Shown one piece after another: positions 44,715 through 54,050 of a stretch of DNA of 64,000 nucleotides (position 1 is its first letter; each line of letters starts with the position of its first letter). The stretch is from WANQ01 sp964448055 (GTDB lineage: Archaea > Thermoproteota > Thermoprotei_A > Sulfolobales > WANQ01). Both the position numbers and the translations under genes were made by a program. The notes beneath the pieces were generated by a model. The model was not told the DNA's origin. It ran no database searches and worked only from the letters and a program-made list of their open reading frames with translations. The stretch covers positions 40,091 to 104,090 of the forward strand of contig CAYUVB010000001.1 of the NCBI GenBank assembly GCA_964448055.1, given 5' to 3'.

Positions 44715-45425
44715 GTGAGGCTAGAGTCCATGTTAACGCAGTCAAAGAACTCATTAAAGAGTGGTGAAGTAACTTCAGCTGTTGAGGATTATCTTGTAAC
44801 AATTTATAGACTCGAAGAAGCCTTTGGGATAGCACGTACTACTATTATAGCTAAGGAATTGAATGTAAAGCCAGGTACTGTTTCAAAGATTATATCCAAG
44901 CTAGAGTTGAAGGGACTTGTAGAAAGAACAAAGTATCGTGGTGTTAAGCTAACTAAGGAAGGACGAAAGATAGCTGAGAAAATAGTTTGGAAACATCGTA
45001 TAATAGAACGATTTCTATACGATTACGTAGGTTTGGATCCAATAAAAGCTCATGATTATGCACATCTAATGGAGCATTTACCAGATGAAATAATAGAGAG
45101 AATCTATGATAAACTTGGAAGACCACCAACATGTCCCCTAGGTAATCCTATTCCAGGATCACCTTTACCCCAAGAATTAAGGGTAGCTAAACCTTTAACA
45201 GAAGCAGATTTAGCATCTTGTGTGAAGGTTGTAAGAATAGCAGGTGTACTTAAGGAGGGATTGAAAGTATTACTGGACTTAGGACTCATGATAGGCGTTA
45301 TATTAAATATAGTCTATGTAAGTAATAGCCATGTAGTCGTAGATATTATGGATAAAAATAAAATAGTAGAGATACCATCAAAGTATGCACGTATGGTCTA
45401 TGTAGTTGAAAATGATAATTGTTAG
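44715..45425 (+). CDS. DtxR/MntR-family metal-dependent repressor
   Basis: A 236-residue regulator. The winged helix is at about 20-70 (ELNVKPGTVSKIISKLELKG), followed by the dimerisation and metal-binding domain (WKHRIIERFLYDYVGLDPIK, AHDYAHLMEH with typical His and Glu ligands, CPLGNPIPG) and a C-terminal FeoA/SH3-like domain. The GTG start at 44715 would be nearly leaderless behind TATA 44688-44695; ATG 44730 is an alternative. It faces feoB across the operator and is followed by feoA, so iron is the likely effector. Confidence 0.92.
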   Translation: MRLESMLTQSKNSLKSGEVTSAVEDYLVTIYRLEEAFGIARTTIIAKELNVKPGTVSKIISKLELKGLVERTKYRGVKLTKEGRKIAEKIVWKHRIIERFLYDYVGLDPIKAHDYAHLMEHLPDEIIERIYDKLGRPPTCPLGNPIPGSPLPQELRVAKPLTEADLASCVKVVRIAGVLKEGLKVLLDLGLMIGVILNIVYVSNSHVVVDIMDKNKIVEIPSKYARMVYVVENDNC

Positions 45426-45443
45426 CCTATAGGTGATGCGAGT

Positions 45444-45683
45444 ATGCAAGGACTTCCTAGGACTACGCGACTGGTATTCTTACCACCAGGTTCACGAGCA
45501 AGAGTGATAAGTATTGATAGTGGTTATGGGCTTAGAACAAGGCTCCTACAAATGGGGCTTACACCAGGAGCCATAGTGGAAATAGTTGATAATACGCGTG
45601 GCCCAGTAATAGTAAGAGTACGTGGTGTAACTATAGCGCTTGGAAGAGGTATGGCAGCACGTATAATAGTTGAACCATTATGA
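45444..45683 (+). CDS. feoA: Ferrous iron transport protein FeoA
   Basis: A 79-residue SH3-like protein with LPPGSRARVISIDSGYGLRT and RLLQMGLTPGAIVEIV, the FeoA signature. FeoA supports FeoB activity at the membrane. It starts 18 bases after the DtxR-family gene, so regulator and feoA share a transcript while feoB is divergent. Confidence 0.93.
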   Translation: MQGLPRTTRLVFLPPGSRARVISIDSGYGLRTRLLQMGLTPGAIVEIVDNTRGPVIVRVRGVTIALGRGMAARIIVEPL

Positions 45684-45690
45684 CCTTATT

Positions 45691-46500
45691 TTAAGCTGAT
45701 AGGAATCCTCCGTCAACAGGTATTATTGCTCCATGGACATAGCTTGCGAGATCTGATGCAAGGACAAGTACTATTCTGGCAACTTCATCTGGTTCTCCAA
45801 GCCTACCTAGTGGAAGTCTATTCATAAAGTCTACTCCAGTTTTAATAATGTCTATCTTAAGCTTTAGTAATGCTTCTCTTCTAAGCTTCTCTACGCCAGG
45901 AGTCTTAATACCTCCAGGAACTATAGCGTTAATTCTAAAGCCTTGCTTACCGTACTCTCTTGCTAAAGCACGTGTGAGGGCTATAACACCCATCTTGCTT
46001 ACATCATAGTGTACTAGCCCTTTAGCAAAGGGTAGTATGGCTTCAATAGAACCAATATTAATTATAACACCACCTTTCTTAAGTCTACGCTTAATCATGT
46101 ACTGGCACATCCAGAAAACAGCCTTAAGGTTAACAGCTAATGTTTTTTCAAGCAGTGGTTCATCTACTTCGATGAAATCCTTGAACGAGTATACGCCAGC
46201 ATTATTTACAAGAATATCAGGCTCGCGCCCACGAATATTGTTCCATAATCTATCTATCTCTTCCCTCTTAGACAAGTCCACTTTGAACAATTCTACATCA
46301 ACATTAAATAACTCCTTAACCTTATCGCCAACCCTTCTAAGTCCATCAGAGTCTATGTCAACTAGATACAAATTAGAACCAGCTTCAGCAAATCGCAATG
46401 CTATTGCCTCACCTATGCCGGAGGCCGCGCCGGTTATAAGAGAGACCTTATTTTTCAGAGATAAAAGCTCCATGAGAGATTTAGGCAAAGGTACTATCAC
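45691..46500 (-). CDS. Short-chain dehydrogenase/reductase
   Basis: A 269-residue SDR-family oxidoreductase. The cofactor motif TGAASGIG is at 23-30, NNAG at 99-102, a serine at 151 and the catalytic YDVSK at 165-169; the C-terminal VPVDGGFL is typical of classical SDRs. The Asp after strand 2 (VDID) favours NAD. It converges on feoA with seven bases between stops. Substrate unknown; 3-oxoacyl reductase or sugar dehydrogenase are possible. The true start may be an internal ATG at residue 10. Confidence 0.88.
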   Translation of the reverse strand: MIVPLPKSLMELLSLKNKVSLITGAASGIGEAIALRFAEAGSNLYLVDIDSDGLRRVGDKVKELFNVDVELFKVDLSKREEIDRLWNNIRGREPDILVNNAGVYSFKDFIEVDEPLLEKTLAVNLKAVFWMCQYMIKRRLKKGGVIINIGSIEAILPFAKGLVHYDVSKMGVIALTRALAREYGKQGFRINAIVPGGIKTPGVEKLRREALLKLKIDIIKTGVDFMNRLPLGRLGEPDEVARIVLVLASDLASYVHGAIIPVDGGFLSA

Positions 46501-46678
46501 CTCTAAGGCTTAGAACAAATTTCTGTAGATATATCTGAAGACACAGACTTATATATCCTTGATATTATCCCTTAGATAAAACATTACTCTATTCTATGGT
46601 TAGGGTACGTTTAACTAACTTTTTAAGTACTGGGTATAGTAGTATGGGTTTAGAAGATAATAGCTTAGGGTTAAGACT

Positions 46679-47674
46679 ATGGGCTTTAAGTCAAAGCTAT
46701 TTACCTCTATGACACTTACACTAATATTATTTATAGGGTTAACTAGCTTAGCCTTAGCAGTTATACTTAGCTTACTTGGAGTTGATCTCCTAGGTATTGC
46801 CTTGATAATAGTATCGGTTAACTTGTTTGAATGGATGATTGCACCATATGTTATAGAAGCAATATACCATGTAAGACCACTGCAACCTAACGAGTATCCA
46901 TGGCTACATAGAATTATACGAGAGTTGTCTAGGAGGATGGGTGTAAAAACACCTAAGCTAATGTTAGCTGAAATAAATGTACCTAATGCCTTCGCCTATG
47001 GGTCACCTTTAAGTGGTCCTAGAGTAGCTGTAACCAAAGGGCTAGTAGAGAATCTTACTAAGGAGGAAATTGAAGCAGTATTGGGTCACGAGCTAGGGCA
47101 TCTTAAACACCATGATGTAGGCATAATGATGTTCTTATCACTTATACCATCAATGTTCTTCTTGATTGCAAGGTATGCTATGTTCGCATCACTCTTCGGT
47201 GGAATGGATCGTAGGGATAGAGGTGGAGGAATAGTAGCGTTAATACTAATCGCTGGTATAAGCTACCTCATATACTTTGCACTAATACTCTTACTCTTAA
47301 GGCATAGTAGGCTAAGAGAACTCTATGCCGACTATGAATCAGCTGTAAATATACCATTGGGTGCCCGTAAACTTGCAGCAGCATTGGCAAAAATAGCTTT
47401 GGTTACGGGTAGGTTGGGTAAAATTGCTGAAAGAGAACTAGCTAGAGCTAGCGCTTTTAAAGCTCTATTAATAGCTGATCCAGAATCATATAATCTTAAA
47501 GGAATTGGATGGAGTAGAAGCTGGGAAGAAGACTATATGTTAGCTGTTAAGCTAGCCTCGGAAAAAGTGAGGGAAGTAGCCTTATTCTCAACGCATCCAC
47601 CGTTAAGGGAAAGGTTGCGTAGATTAATAGAGCTTGACAAAGAGCTTTCAAGTAAACCTGATTATTATAGATGA
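46679..47674 (+). CDS. htpX: HtpX-family membrane metalloprotease (M48)
   Basis: A 331-residue zinc metallopeptidase with two N-terminal helices (about 9-32 and 35-57). The zinc motif HELGH is at 137-141, two further helices lie around 148-215, and the third ligand region is RELYADYESA. It degrades damaged membrane proteins in relatives. Length and order match HtpX. It is transcribed alone or with the PAC2-family gene 46 bases downstream. Confidence 0.93.
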   Translation: MGFKSKLFTSMTLTLILFIGLTSLALAVILSLLGVDLLGIALIIVSVNLFEWMIAPYVIEAIYHVRPLQPNEYPWLHRIIRELSRRMGVKTPKLMLAEINVPNAFAYGSPLSGPRVAVTKGLVENLTKEEIEAVLGHELGHLKHHDVGIMMFLSLIPSMFFLIARYAMFASLFGGMDRRDRGGGIVALILIAGISYLIYFALILLLLRHSRLRELYADYESAVNIPLGARKLAAALAKIALVTGRLGKIAERELARASAFKALLIADPESYNLKGIGWSRSWEEDYMLAVKLASEKVREVALFSTHPPLRERLRRLIELDKELSSKPDYYR

Positions 47675-47720
47675 ACTTTTAAACTATATTGAAGTGGTTT
47701 AGAAGCGGGAATGATAGGGT

Positions 47721-48482
47721 ATGTCTTCAACTAAGATATACTTCCGTAAGCCAGTAGACTTAAGGGAATACATCGTTATCTCGGGCTTTCCCGGTATGGC
47801 TTTAGTAGGCAAGGTGTCAGTAGATTTTCTCGTAGATGCATTGAATGCCTCTCCTGTAGCTGAGATCTATAGTTATGGTTCACCATCATATATAACAGTT
47901 GAAGATGGGTTAGGCGAGTTACCTGTAGCAAAACTATACGTGGTTAAAGATAAAAGAATAGCAATATTAACGGGGAACTATCAACCTTTAACAAGCGAGT
48001 TACAGCATGAATTTGCTGATAAGGTTGTTAGCGAATTAGCTTCAAGGGGCGTTTCAAGAATTATAACCATGGCGGCATATGTAACGGAGGTAATCAGTGG
48101 TGAAAGGAAAGCTTACATAGCATCAAATGATGAGAGACTTCTACGTGAGCTAGTAGAGAATGGTGGTATCCCTATGAGTGAAGGAGGTGTAACGGGGCTT
48201 AATGGACTAATAGTTGGATGGGCTAAGGTATATGGTATACCAGCAGCATGCGTTATGGGTGAAACAACAACAGCCTACGCAGAGTCAACACTAGCTGATT
48301 ACCGTGCAGCAAAAACCGCGTTAAAAGTAGTATTAGGGTTACTTAAACTAGATATCGATTTATCTGAGCTAGATGTAAAAGCCAAGGAGGTAGAAGAAGA
48401 AGCTAAGAAGATAAGAGAAGAATTATTAAAGAAAATGTTCACGTTCGCTGAGAAAACAGGTAGACCAACTACATATCTATAA
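47721..48482 (+). CDS. PAC2 / proteasome assembly chaperone family protein
   Basis: A 253-residue protein of the archaeal PAC2-like family (COG2047). Segments such as YIVISGFPGMALVGKVSVDF, AILTGNYQP, GVTGLNGLIVGWAKVYGIP and GETTTAYAEST are characteristic. A helical C-terminal extension (EVEEEAKKIREELLKKMF) follows. Eukaryotic relatives help assemble the 20S proteasome; the archaeal role is inferred. Confidence 0.88.
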   Translation: MSSTKIYFRKPVDLREYIVISGFPGMALVGKVSVDFLVDALNASPVAEIYSYGSPSYITVEDGLGELPVAKLYVVKDKRIAILTGNYQPLTSELQHEFADKVVSELASRGVSRIITMAAYVTEVISGERKAYIASNDERLLRELVENGGIPMSEGGVTGLNGLIVGWAKVYGIPAACVMGETTTAYAESTLADYRAAKTALKVVLGLLKLDIDLSELDVKAKEVEEEAKKIREELLKKMFTFAEKTGRPTTYL

Positions 48483-48521
48483 CGAGCATAATGAAGTACT
48501 TCTTAGTAACAGTGTTCAGCC

Positions 48522-48935
48522 TTAAAAACAATATTGTGGTAACGCATCCTTTTTCAAGCTTACAAGAATTCTAACTAAATCACCATCTTTTAAGCCAAAC
48601 AATTTTCTAAGATTCTCCTTAGCTATAATTTCAATAACATTAAGGCTGTAAATAGTCTTCTCTGGACGTATGATGTAAACCTTAGTACACTTTATGAACC
48701 CGGGCCAAGCATAAACTCTACCATAACCCTTTATAGGAGGTTCTATTATATATACAGGTTTACTTAGTAATTCTTTAATTATCTGAGTACTATTAGGTTC
48801 TAAGCGTATGTTTAATGTTCCAGGGAAGGGTCTAAGACCCAAAACACGTTGTATATTCTTAGAATAGAGGTTAACATAGAATTCTCCTTCACCCTTACCA
48901 CTAAAAACGGTACCCAATACCTCAATGAAATCCAT
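48522..48935 (-). CDS. ribK: CTP-dependent riboflavin kinase
   Basis: A 137-residue archaeal riboflavin kinase (DUF120 family) that makes FMN from riboflavin using CTP. It shows GTVFSGKGEGEFYVNLYSKN, LGLRPFPGTLNIRLEP and the VRILV end, at normal length. With the RibL-like fusion at 13.7 kb the window holds candidates for both steps from riboflavin to FAD. Confidence 0.93.
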   Translation of the reverse strand: MDFIEVLGTVFSGKGEGEFYVNLYSKNIQRVLGLRPFPGTLNIRLEPNSTQIIKELLSKPVYIIEPPIKGYGRVYAWPGFIKCTKVYIIRPEKTIYSLNVIEIIAKENLRKLFGLKDGDLVRILVSLKKDALPQYCF

Positions 48936-49087
48936 AGTGATGGTTTTTCACCTCAATAGTTATCTTAAGCTTTAGTCGCAAACCCCTAATTACTGAAACA
49001 CAGCCAGTGTGGAAAGCATGTAAGTATAGGTAAAAGAATATTATACTTCCCTACTAACATAAACATACGTAGGGTGACTTAGTCGAT

Positions 49088-50029
49088 TTGAAAACAGTAT
49101 CGATATCTCATGGCGATATCGATGGAGTGGTTTCAGCAGCTCTTATAGCGAGGTATACTGATAATGTAGCAGTTAGATTATCAGCTACGTCGGCTTTACC
49201 GAAGGTTATAGAGAGCGCTATGTTTGATATAGTTGTTAGAGGAGCAGATACAATAATAATCAGTGATCTCAATCCTAGCGAAAGTAATCATAAAAGGATA
49301 AGGGATATACTTAACCAATACGTAATGGCAGGTATTAGAGTCATATGGTTAGATCATCATGAATGGCCTGAAGGAATAATGGATGAATACCGCGGACTAG
49401 GTGTTGAGGTAATAGTGGATGAGACTAGAGTAGCAGCAGAAATAGTACTAGAATACTTATCTAATAAGATCAAGAATATACTTGAGGATAGATTTGCTCA
49501 AGCATTAGTAGACCTAGCTGTAGATGACGATAAGTTCCTTAATAAGAATCCGCTAACATTAAGATGGCGAAGACTACTTAGATGGTATGATTGGGAATTT
49601 CGTCGTAAAACTGTTAGAGCATTCGCAGCAGGAGATCTATGGCCTTTATGGGCTCAAGAGGCCTATGATAAAATTAAAGATGAGTATGACTATCTTCTTG
49701 AAAAGACTATTGAGAATACTCGTATAGTAGATGTCAAGGGATACAAAATAGTGATAGTACCTCCTCCATCAGATAAGGTCCATCCTGGAGACATACAATT
49801 AGAACTTAACCGTAAAGGTATACATGGTGACATCTTCGTAATAATATATAGTAGAGGAATAAGTCTTAGAAGCGAGAAAGTAAATGTAGCAGGTATAGCT
49901 AGAGCCTTGGGTGGTGGAGGCCATACATATTCTGCTGGAGCACCAATAGATAATGCTGATGTGAATTCAATAATAGAAGTTATTTCAAGATATCTTGAGC
50001 CCTTAAAACCTTCTCAAATAAGTCAGTAG
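49088..50029 (+). CDS. DHH-family phosphoesterase
   Basis: A 313-residue metal-dependent phosphoesterase with SHGDIDG (7-13), DLNP at 60-63, the DHH motif at 89-91 (LDHHEW) and the DHHA1-type GGGGHTYSAGAP near the end. Relatives include oligoribonucleases, c-di-AMP phosphodiesterases and RecJ-like nucleases. Start is TTG 49088. Its last 50 bases overlap the converging XPD-like helicase gene. Confidence 0.88.
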   Translation: MKTVSISHGDIDGVVSAALIARYTDNVAVRLSATSALPKVIESAMFDIVVRGADTIIISDLNPSESNHKRIRDILNQYVMAGIRVIWLDHHEWPEGIMDEYRGLGVEVIVDETRVAAEIVLEYLSNKIKNILEDRFAQALVDLAVDDDKFLNKNPLTLRWRRLLRWYDWEFRRKTVRAFAAGDLWPLWAQEAYDKIKDEYDYLLEKTIENTRIVDVKGYKIVIVPPPSDKVHPGDIQLELNRKGIHGDIFVIIYSRGISLRSEKVNVAGIARALGGGGHTYSAGAPIDNADVNSIIEVISRYLEPLKPSQISQ

Positions 50030-51767
50030 TTGAGTAAATTATCTCTCTAAACCTAATTTTTAATAATTTAAGCCATCTACGATCACTATATCTTTTATCA
50101 GCTAACACTATGATAACGTTGTCTCCATCCTTACGAATAGATCTACCAATAGCTTGTCTGATAGTTATAGATGTTATCCTCATTAAAGCATCATAGTAGC
50201 TTACTTTGAGTTTTTCAGCGAGTATACTTACCCTCTTACGGGTATAATCATCGGGTTGAGGAAACGGTATGCCAGCAATAACAACAATATCTACTAAACT
50301 ATGTCCGTTTTCATCCACGAATTCTACTCCTTCACTAAGTTTACCTGAGGCTACAGCTACTATAACACCTCTATCTCTTCGTGCAAATTCTACTGCTTCA
50401 GCAAGAATAGTATCCCTTTCTTCAACAAATAGTGGAATGCTACCACTAATTCTAGATGTGATATTTCTTGCCTCAGTATAACTCGTAGTTATAACTAATA
50501 CATTTTTCCTTGACAACTTATGTGCTTTCTCAATTAACTTCGCATACTTAGACCACATTTCCTCTCCACGATAATCCCATTTACTAGTAACATCCCATAC
50601 GATGACCCAAAATCTACGGCTATTAGGGAAAACGGGTCCGTACTCTAATTCAACATCTATATAATCATAATCACCACTGATACCCCATGAGCTACAAATA
50701 TACTCTACATCCGGTAAAGTACCACTCATGAATATAAGTCTTTTAGGAATAGATAATACATTTGTGAGAATACTAGGATCAAGAGGTTTAACTACCAAGA
50801 GCTTTACATTACCTTGAATTGAACGATATACGTGGAATCCTGGAAGCGTAACATGATACAAGAACTCATATACACGTTTAACCCAATTAGCTTCAACAAC
50901 ATACTCTAACATTATATGTTGGGCTACATCACTAGCAGCTTCGCCGAGCAGCTCTAGCTCATCCTCACCAAGCCTTAATGGTAGTCTTACCTCCTCATAC
51001 CATTCCCTACTAGCACCATCAACTATGTCGACTATACTATCTCTAATGTTTTTCAATAATTCTACAACATTTTTCCTGATTGAATCACTTACACGTTTTT
51101 CAGCTTGCCTTATAGCTTGTTCTATGATTCCACGGGTAATCTTTTTCTCATACATATCTGGGATCTTATCAATGTTATGTGCTTCATCTATTACTAACAC
51201 ACTATCACTTAGTATATCAGCTATGGTTGGTTCACGTACACTAGGATCAAATATATAGGGGTATGAAACAACTATCACGTGAGCTTCGCTTATTAATTGA
51301 CGGAGAGAATGATAAGTACATATTGGTGGAGTACTACTATTGAGCTTAAATACAGCAAGTAGGACATCATCAGCTTCACTTAAAGCTCTTATAACCCTTG
51401 AGGTACTAATACTGTTTCTTAATGGACATTTTTGGCAATCAATATCTATACTCTCAATACCATCCCTCCCAGAGTATAGAGGGCAAGCATCTTTCTTAGC
51501 GATAAGGAATGTAGGTATTACATCCTTAAACCATCTCTTTAATTCCTTCAGATACATATCCATTTGTGATCTAGTTCTAACACTTACTATGAGCTTTAAG
51601 CCTTCTCTAAGAGCGTATTTTAGTCCAGCATAAAGGATCATAAGAGTCTTACCACTACCTGTAGGACTGTCAAGAAGTACAATTCTATTATTAATTAAAT
51701 CCTCGTATACCCTATCAACAACGGGTTTCTGATATCTTCTCCAAACAATACCTCCTTCGCCTAGCAA
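49980..51767 (-). CDS. xpd: XPD/Rad3-like iron-sulfur DNA helicase
   Basis: A 595-residue superfamily 2 helicase. Walker A DSPTGSGKT is at 33-41. Four cysteines C95, C111, C114 and C150 form the XPD-type iron-sulfur cluster domain, the DEAH box is at 194-197, and the C-terminal RecA domain has SEGVEFVDENG and RQAIGRSIRKDGD (motif VI). Archaeal XPD unwinds DNA 5' to 3' in repair. The 3' end overlaps the DHH gene by 50 bases, so both coding sequences constrain the same DNA. Confidence 0.93.
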   Translation of the reverse strand: MLGEGGIVWRRYQKPVVDRVYEDLINNRIVLLDSPTGSGKTLMILYAGLKYALREGLKLIVSVRTRSQMDMYLKELKRWFKDVIPTFLIAKKDACPLYSGRDGIESIDIDCQKCPLRNSISTSRVIRALSEADDVLLAVFKLNSSTPPICTYHSLRQLISEAHVIVVSYPYIFDPSVREPTIADILSDSVLVIDEAHNIDKIPDMYEKKITRGIIEQAIRQAEKRVSDSIRKNVVELLKNIRDSIVDIVDGASREWYEEVRLPLRLGEDELELLGEAASDVAQHIMLEYVVEANWVKRVYEFLYHVTLPGFHVYRSIQGNVKLLVVKPLDPSILTNVLSIPKRLIFMSGTLPDVEYICSSWGISGDYDYIDVELEYGPVFPNSRRFWVIVWDVTSKWDYRGEEMWSKYAKLIEKAHKLSRKNVLVITTSYTEARNITSRISGSIPLFVEERDTILAEAVEFARRDRGVIVAVASGKLSEGVEFVDENGHSLVDIVVIAGIPFPQPDDYTRKRVSILAEKLKVSYYDALMRITSITIRQAIGRSIRKDGDNVIIVLADKRYSDRRWLKLLKIRFREIIYSTTDLFEKVLRAQDILK

Positions 51768-51919
51768 TACAGCTCACTATCATGAAGCTATAGGTTAAGT
51801 AAAGGGTAATATAGGTTGTAGCTTAGAATTTTATAATCCAGGATCTGTAGTTCCGTAAATCTCTTATATTATAACTAGTACATGTTTTTCTAAAAGAAGT
51901 TGAGCCAAGGGAGTCATCC

Positions 51920-52504
51920 TTGGGAAAAACAATACTAGGCATAGGTTACATCCTAGCGGCGATACCATACGTGAACATTATAGGGATATTGCTTGTAGCT
52001 ATAGGGTGGTTTACGTTAGGTAAAGAACGTGATAGAGGTTTATGGAAGGTAACTGGTATTCTAGGGATAGTTTCATTCATACTAATGATTGCCGCTATAG
52101 CCATTGCAACATCAATATTCTTTGCAGCTATGGGCAGTCCAGCAGCAATAGAGCGTGCGCTTGCGGCAGGTATAGGTTCTCTTGCAGCATTAATAATTGC
52201 AGGTATATTTATCATAATATTCGGTATACTACAGCTTATATGCTTATGGCAATTTGCTAATGTTTATGATTCTAAGTTAGTCAAAATAGCAGTAATACTA
52301 TACATATTAACAATTATAGCTGCACTAGCAGCTATACCCCTAGTAGCAACCATGGGGTATGGAGCACTTCTTGGTTTTATAGGATTAGGAATTCTAGGAT
52401 TCATAGCTGGTATCCTAGCAGGTATAGGTATTCTCACAGCCAAGGAACAAGCACCAGCTCCGACGCCAGTAACCACAGAAGCTCCTCCACCTCCTCCACC
52501 ATAA
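51920..52504 (+). CDS. DUF996-type membrane protein with proline tail
   Basis: A 194-residue membrane protein with about five hydrophobic helices and conserved-looking Gly/Ala packing, matching DUF996 proteins. It ends in a Pro/Ala/Thr-rich tail finishing in six prolines. Start is TTG 51920 behind GGGAG. A second protein of similar topology is at 54051-54584. Function unknown. Confidence 0.78.
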   Translation: MGKTILGIGYILAAIPYVNIIGILLVAIGWFTLGKERDRGLWKVTGILGIVSFILMIAAIAIATSIFFAAMGSPAAIERALAAGIGSLAALIIAGIFIIIFGILQLICLWQFANVYDSKLVKIAVILYILTIIAALAAIPLVATMGYGALLGFIGLGILGFIAGILAGIGILTAKEQAPAPTPVTTEAPPPPPP

Positions 52505-52623
52505 TAATGTAATGTAGTCCGATAACATAACAATATTTTTCCTCACTTCTCTCCATTCGTATTGGCAGGATATTAACATCTCATGTACATCCTAACTAAT
52601 TAAACCATCAAGATATATCTGTG

Positions 52624-52633
52624 TTTATATAAC
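52624..52633 (+). promoter_or_regulatory. TATA box of small coiled-coil gene
   Basis: TTTATATAAC at 52624-52633 is centred about 26 bases before the ATG at 52655, predicting a leaderless or near-leaderless message. A GAGGG at 52642-52646 also sits eight bases before the ATG. Confidence 0.5.
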
Positions 52634-52654
52634 AATTTTACGAGGGATAGAATT

Positions 52655-52798
52655 ATGTCTTCCCAAGAGATAGCTGAATTAAGAGAACGAATAGCCAAAT
52701 TAGAAGCAAGGCTAGAAGTACTTGAGAAACGTGTAGAAAGAAGTAATTATCTAAGAGAATTATATGTGTACCTACAAAGAACCTTAGGCAGTAGATAA
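52655..52798 (+). CDS. 47-residue coiled-coil protein
   Basis: A short frame, ATG to TAA, encoding a highly charged helical protein with a clear heptad pattern (IAELRERIAKLEARLEVLEK) and the C-terminal end YVYLQRTLGSR. It has its own TATA box and a GAGGG ribosome-binding site, so it is probably a real gene. Such a protein could dimerise or act as a small adaptor. No family is recognised. Confidence 0.65.
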   Translation: MSSQEIAELRERIAKLEARLEVLEKRVERSNYLRELYVYLQRTLGSR

Positions 52799-52816
52799 GA
52801 TATTACCAAGTTATAA

Positions 52817-53116
52817 CTACCTCCTAATAGTATCAATAAGTTTTAATGGATCCAAGTCTCTTCTATGTAGTACTAAATGTGCTTTATTCTTAGTTGTATC
52901 ATATGATATAACTATACCGCCTTTAAGCTGATGTACTTCTACTTTAACTAGGTTTGCATCTAATCCTATTAGACTTTTAACATAGGTTTCATAGTAATCA
53001 TGTAAGCACTCGTTTTCAAGGCAGTTTAATATTAGTTCTGGATCAACTGGTACCTTCTCAACTCTATCATTGTAGACTAAGTGTACTTCAAGCCATGAGG
53101 GGATAGGTTCTTCCAA
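52817..53116 (-). CDS. Hypothetical protein
   Basis: A 99-residue soluble alpha/beta protein (WLEVHLVYNDRVEKVPVDPE, VKVEVHQLKGGIVISYD) starting at TTG 53116. Two cysteines lie in NCLENECLHDYY. No family is recognised. It converges on the 47-residue coiled-coil gene with 18 bases between stops. Confidence 0.65.
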   Translation of the reverse strand: MEEPIPSWLEVHLVYNDRVEKVPVDPELILNCLENECLHDYYETYVKSLIGLDANLVKVEVHQLKGGIVISYDTTKNKAHLVLHRRDLDPLKLIDTIRR

Positions 53117-53249
53117 GATATTTCATCCTCAAAGGAATACAACTTATGCAATATATCGTAGTATACTTTGGAGTACTTATATCTTATCGTATAACATTGG
53201 GAATTAGTAATATTTAGCTAAATAACAAGATTATAGCTAGGTTAAGACT

Positions 53250-54011
53250 ATGGTTGAAATAAATGGATTAAGGGCTATAGTTACAGGTGCATCTAAAGGC
53301 GTAGGTAGATTATTATCCATTAAACTTATTGAGAAAGGTGCCAAGGTCCTAGGTGTTGCTCGTAGCCGAGAACCATTGGGAGAACTTGAGAAGAAATACA
53401 ATGGTATGTTTTATGGTGTACAATGTGATTTAGCTTCTACTACATGTACATGTTGTGGAAAGATCATTGAGGAAGCATATAAGGTTCTCGGAGGAATAGA
53501 TGTATTAGTAAATAATGCTGGGTATGCTGTTTATGGTAGAATCTGGGAACAGTCATGGGAGGACGTTTATGGTCAAGTAATGGTTAACATGGTTTCAGCT
53601 ATGTATTTAACCCATCTAGTATTAAAAGAGATGTTTAAGCAAAGAAAGGGTGTTATAGTCTTTGTCTTAACTGGTGCAGTTTATGCATACATCATGGGGT
53701 TAGCAGTTTATGGCGCAAGTAAGGCCGGGTTAAGCTACTATGCTGAAACACTTAAACATGAACTTGAAGGTAGTGGAATTAGAGTTGTAACCGTCTATCC
53801 AGGATCAATTAAGGGTACGGAATTCTTTGGTCATCCAAGCTTTCGTCGTAAAGATTTTACTAAGGTTAGGTGGGACACTAATGTAGAGAAAGTCGTAAAT
53901 AAGATAATAGAAGCAATAGAAAGGGATAACGTAACTAAAGTGTACATACCATGGTGGATTGGCGTAGCCAGTAAAGTAGCGCAATTATTTGGGATGACAG
54001 TATCCTTATAA
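53250..54011 (+). CDS. Short-chain dehydrogenase/reductase
   Basis: A 253-residue SDR. TGASKGVG is at 12-19, NNAG at 88-91 and YGASK at 154-158. The usual catalytic Ser position near residue 141 appears as Thr (VLTGAVYAY). A CTCC cysteine run at 66-69 is unusual and may bind metal. The Arg after strand 2 (GVARSR) suggests NADP. It is not closely similar to the SDR at 45.7 kb. Substrate unknown. Confidence 0.87.
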   Translation: MVEINGLRAIVTGASKGVGRLLSIKLIEKGAKVLGVARSREPLGELEKKYNGMFYGVQCDLASTTCTCCGKIIEEAYKVLGGIDVLVNNAGYAVYGRIWEQSWEDVYGQVMVNMVSAMYLTHLVLKEMFKQRKGVIVFVLTGAVYAYIMGLAVYGASKAGLSYYAETLKHELEGSGIRVVTVYPGSIKGTEFFGHPSFRRKDFTKVRWDTNVEKVVNKIIEAIERDNVTKVYIPWWIGVASKVAQLFGMTVSL

Positions 54012-54050
54012 CTCTTTGGAAAGCATTATTCCCTAGAGGTTATGTAAATA

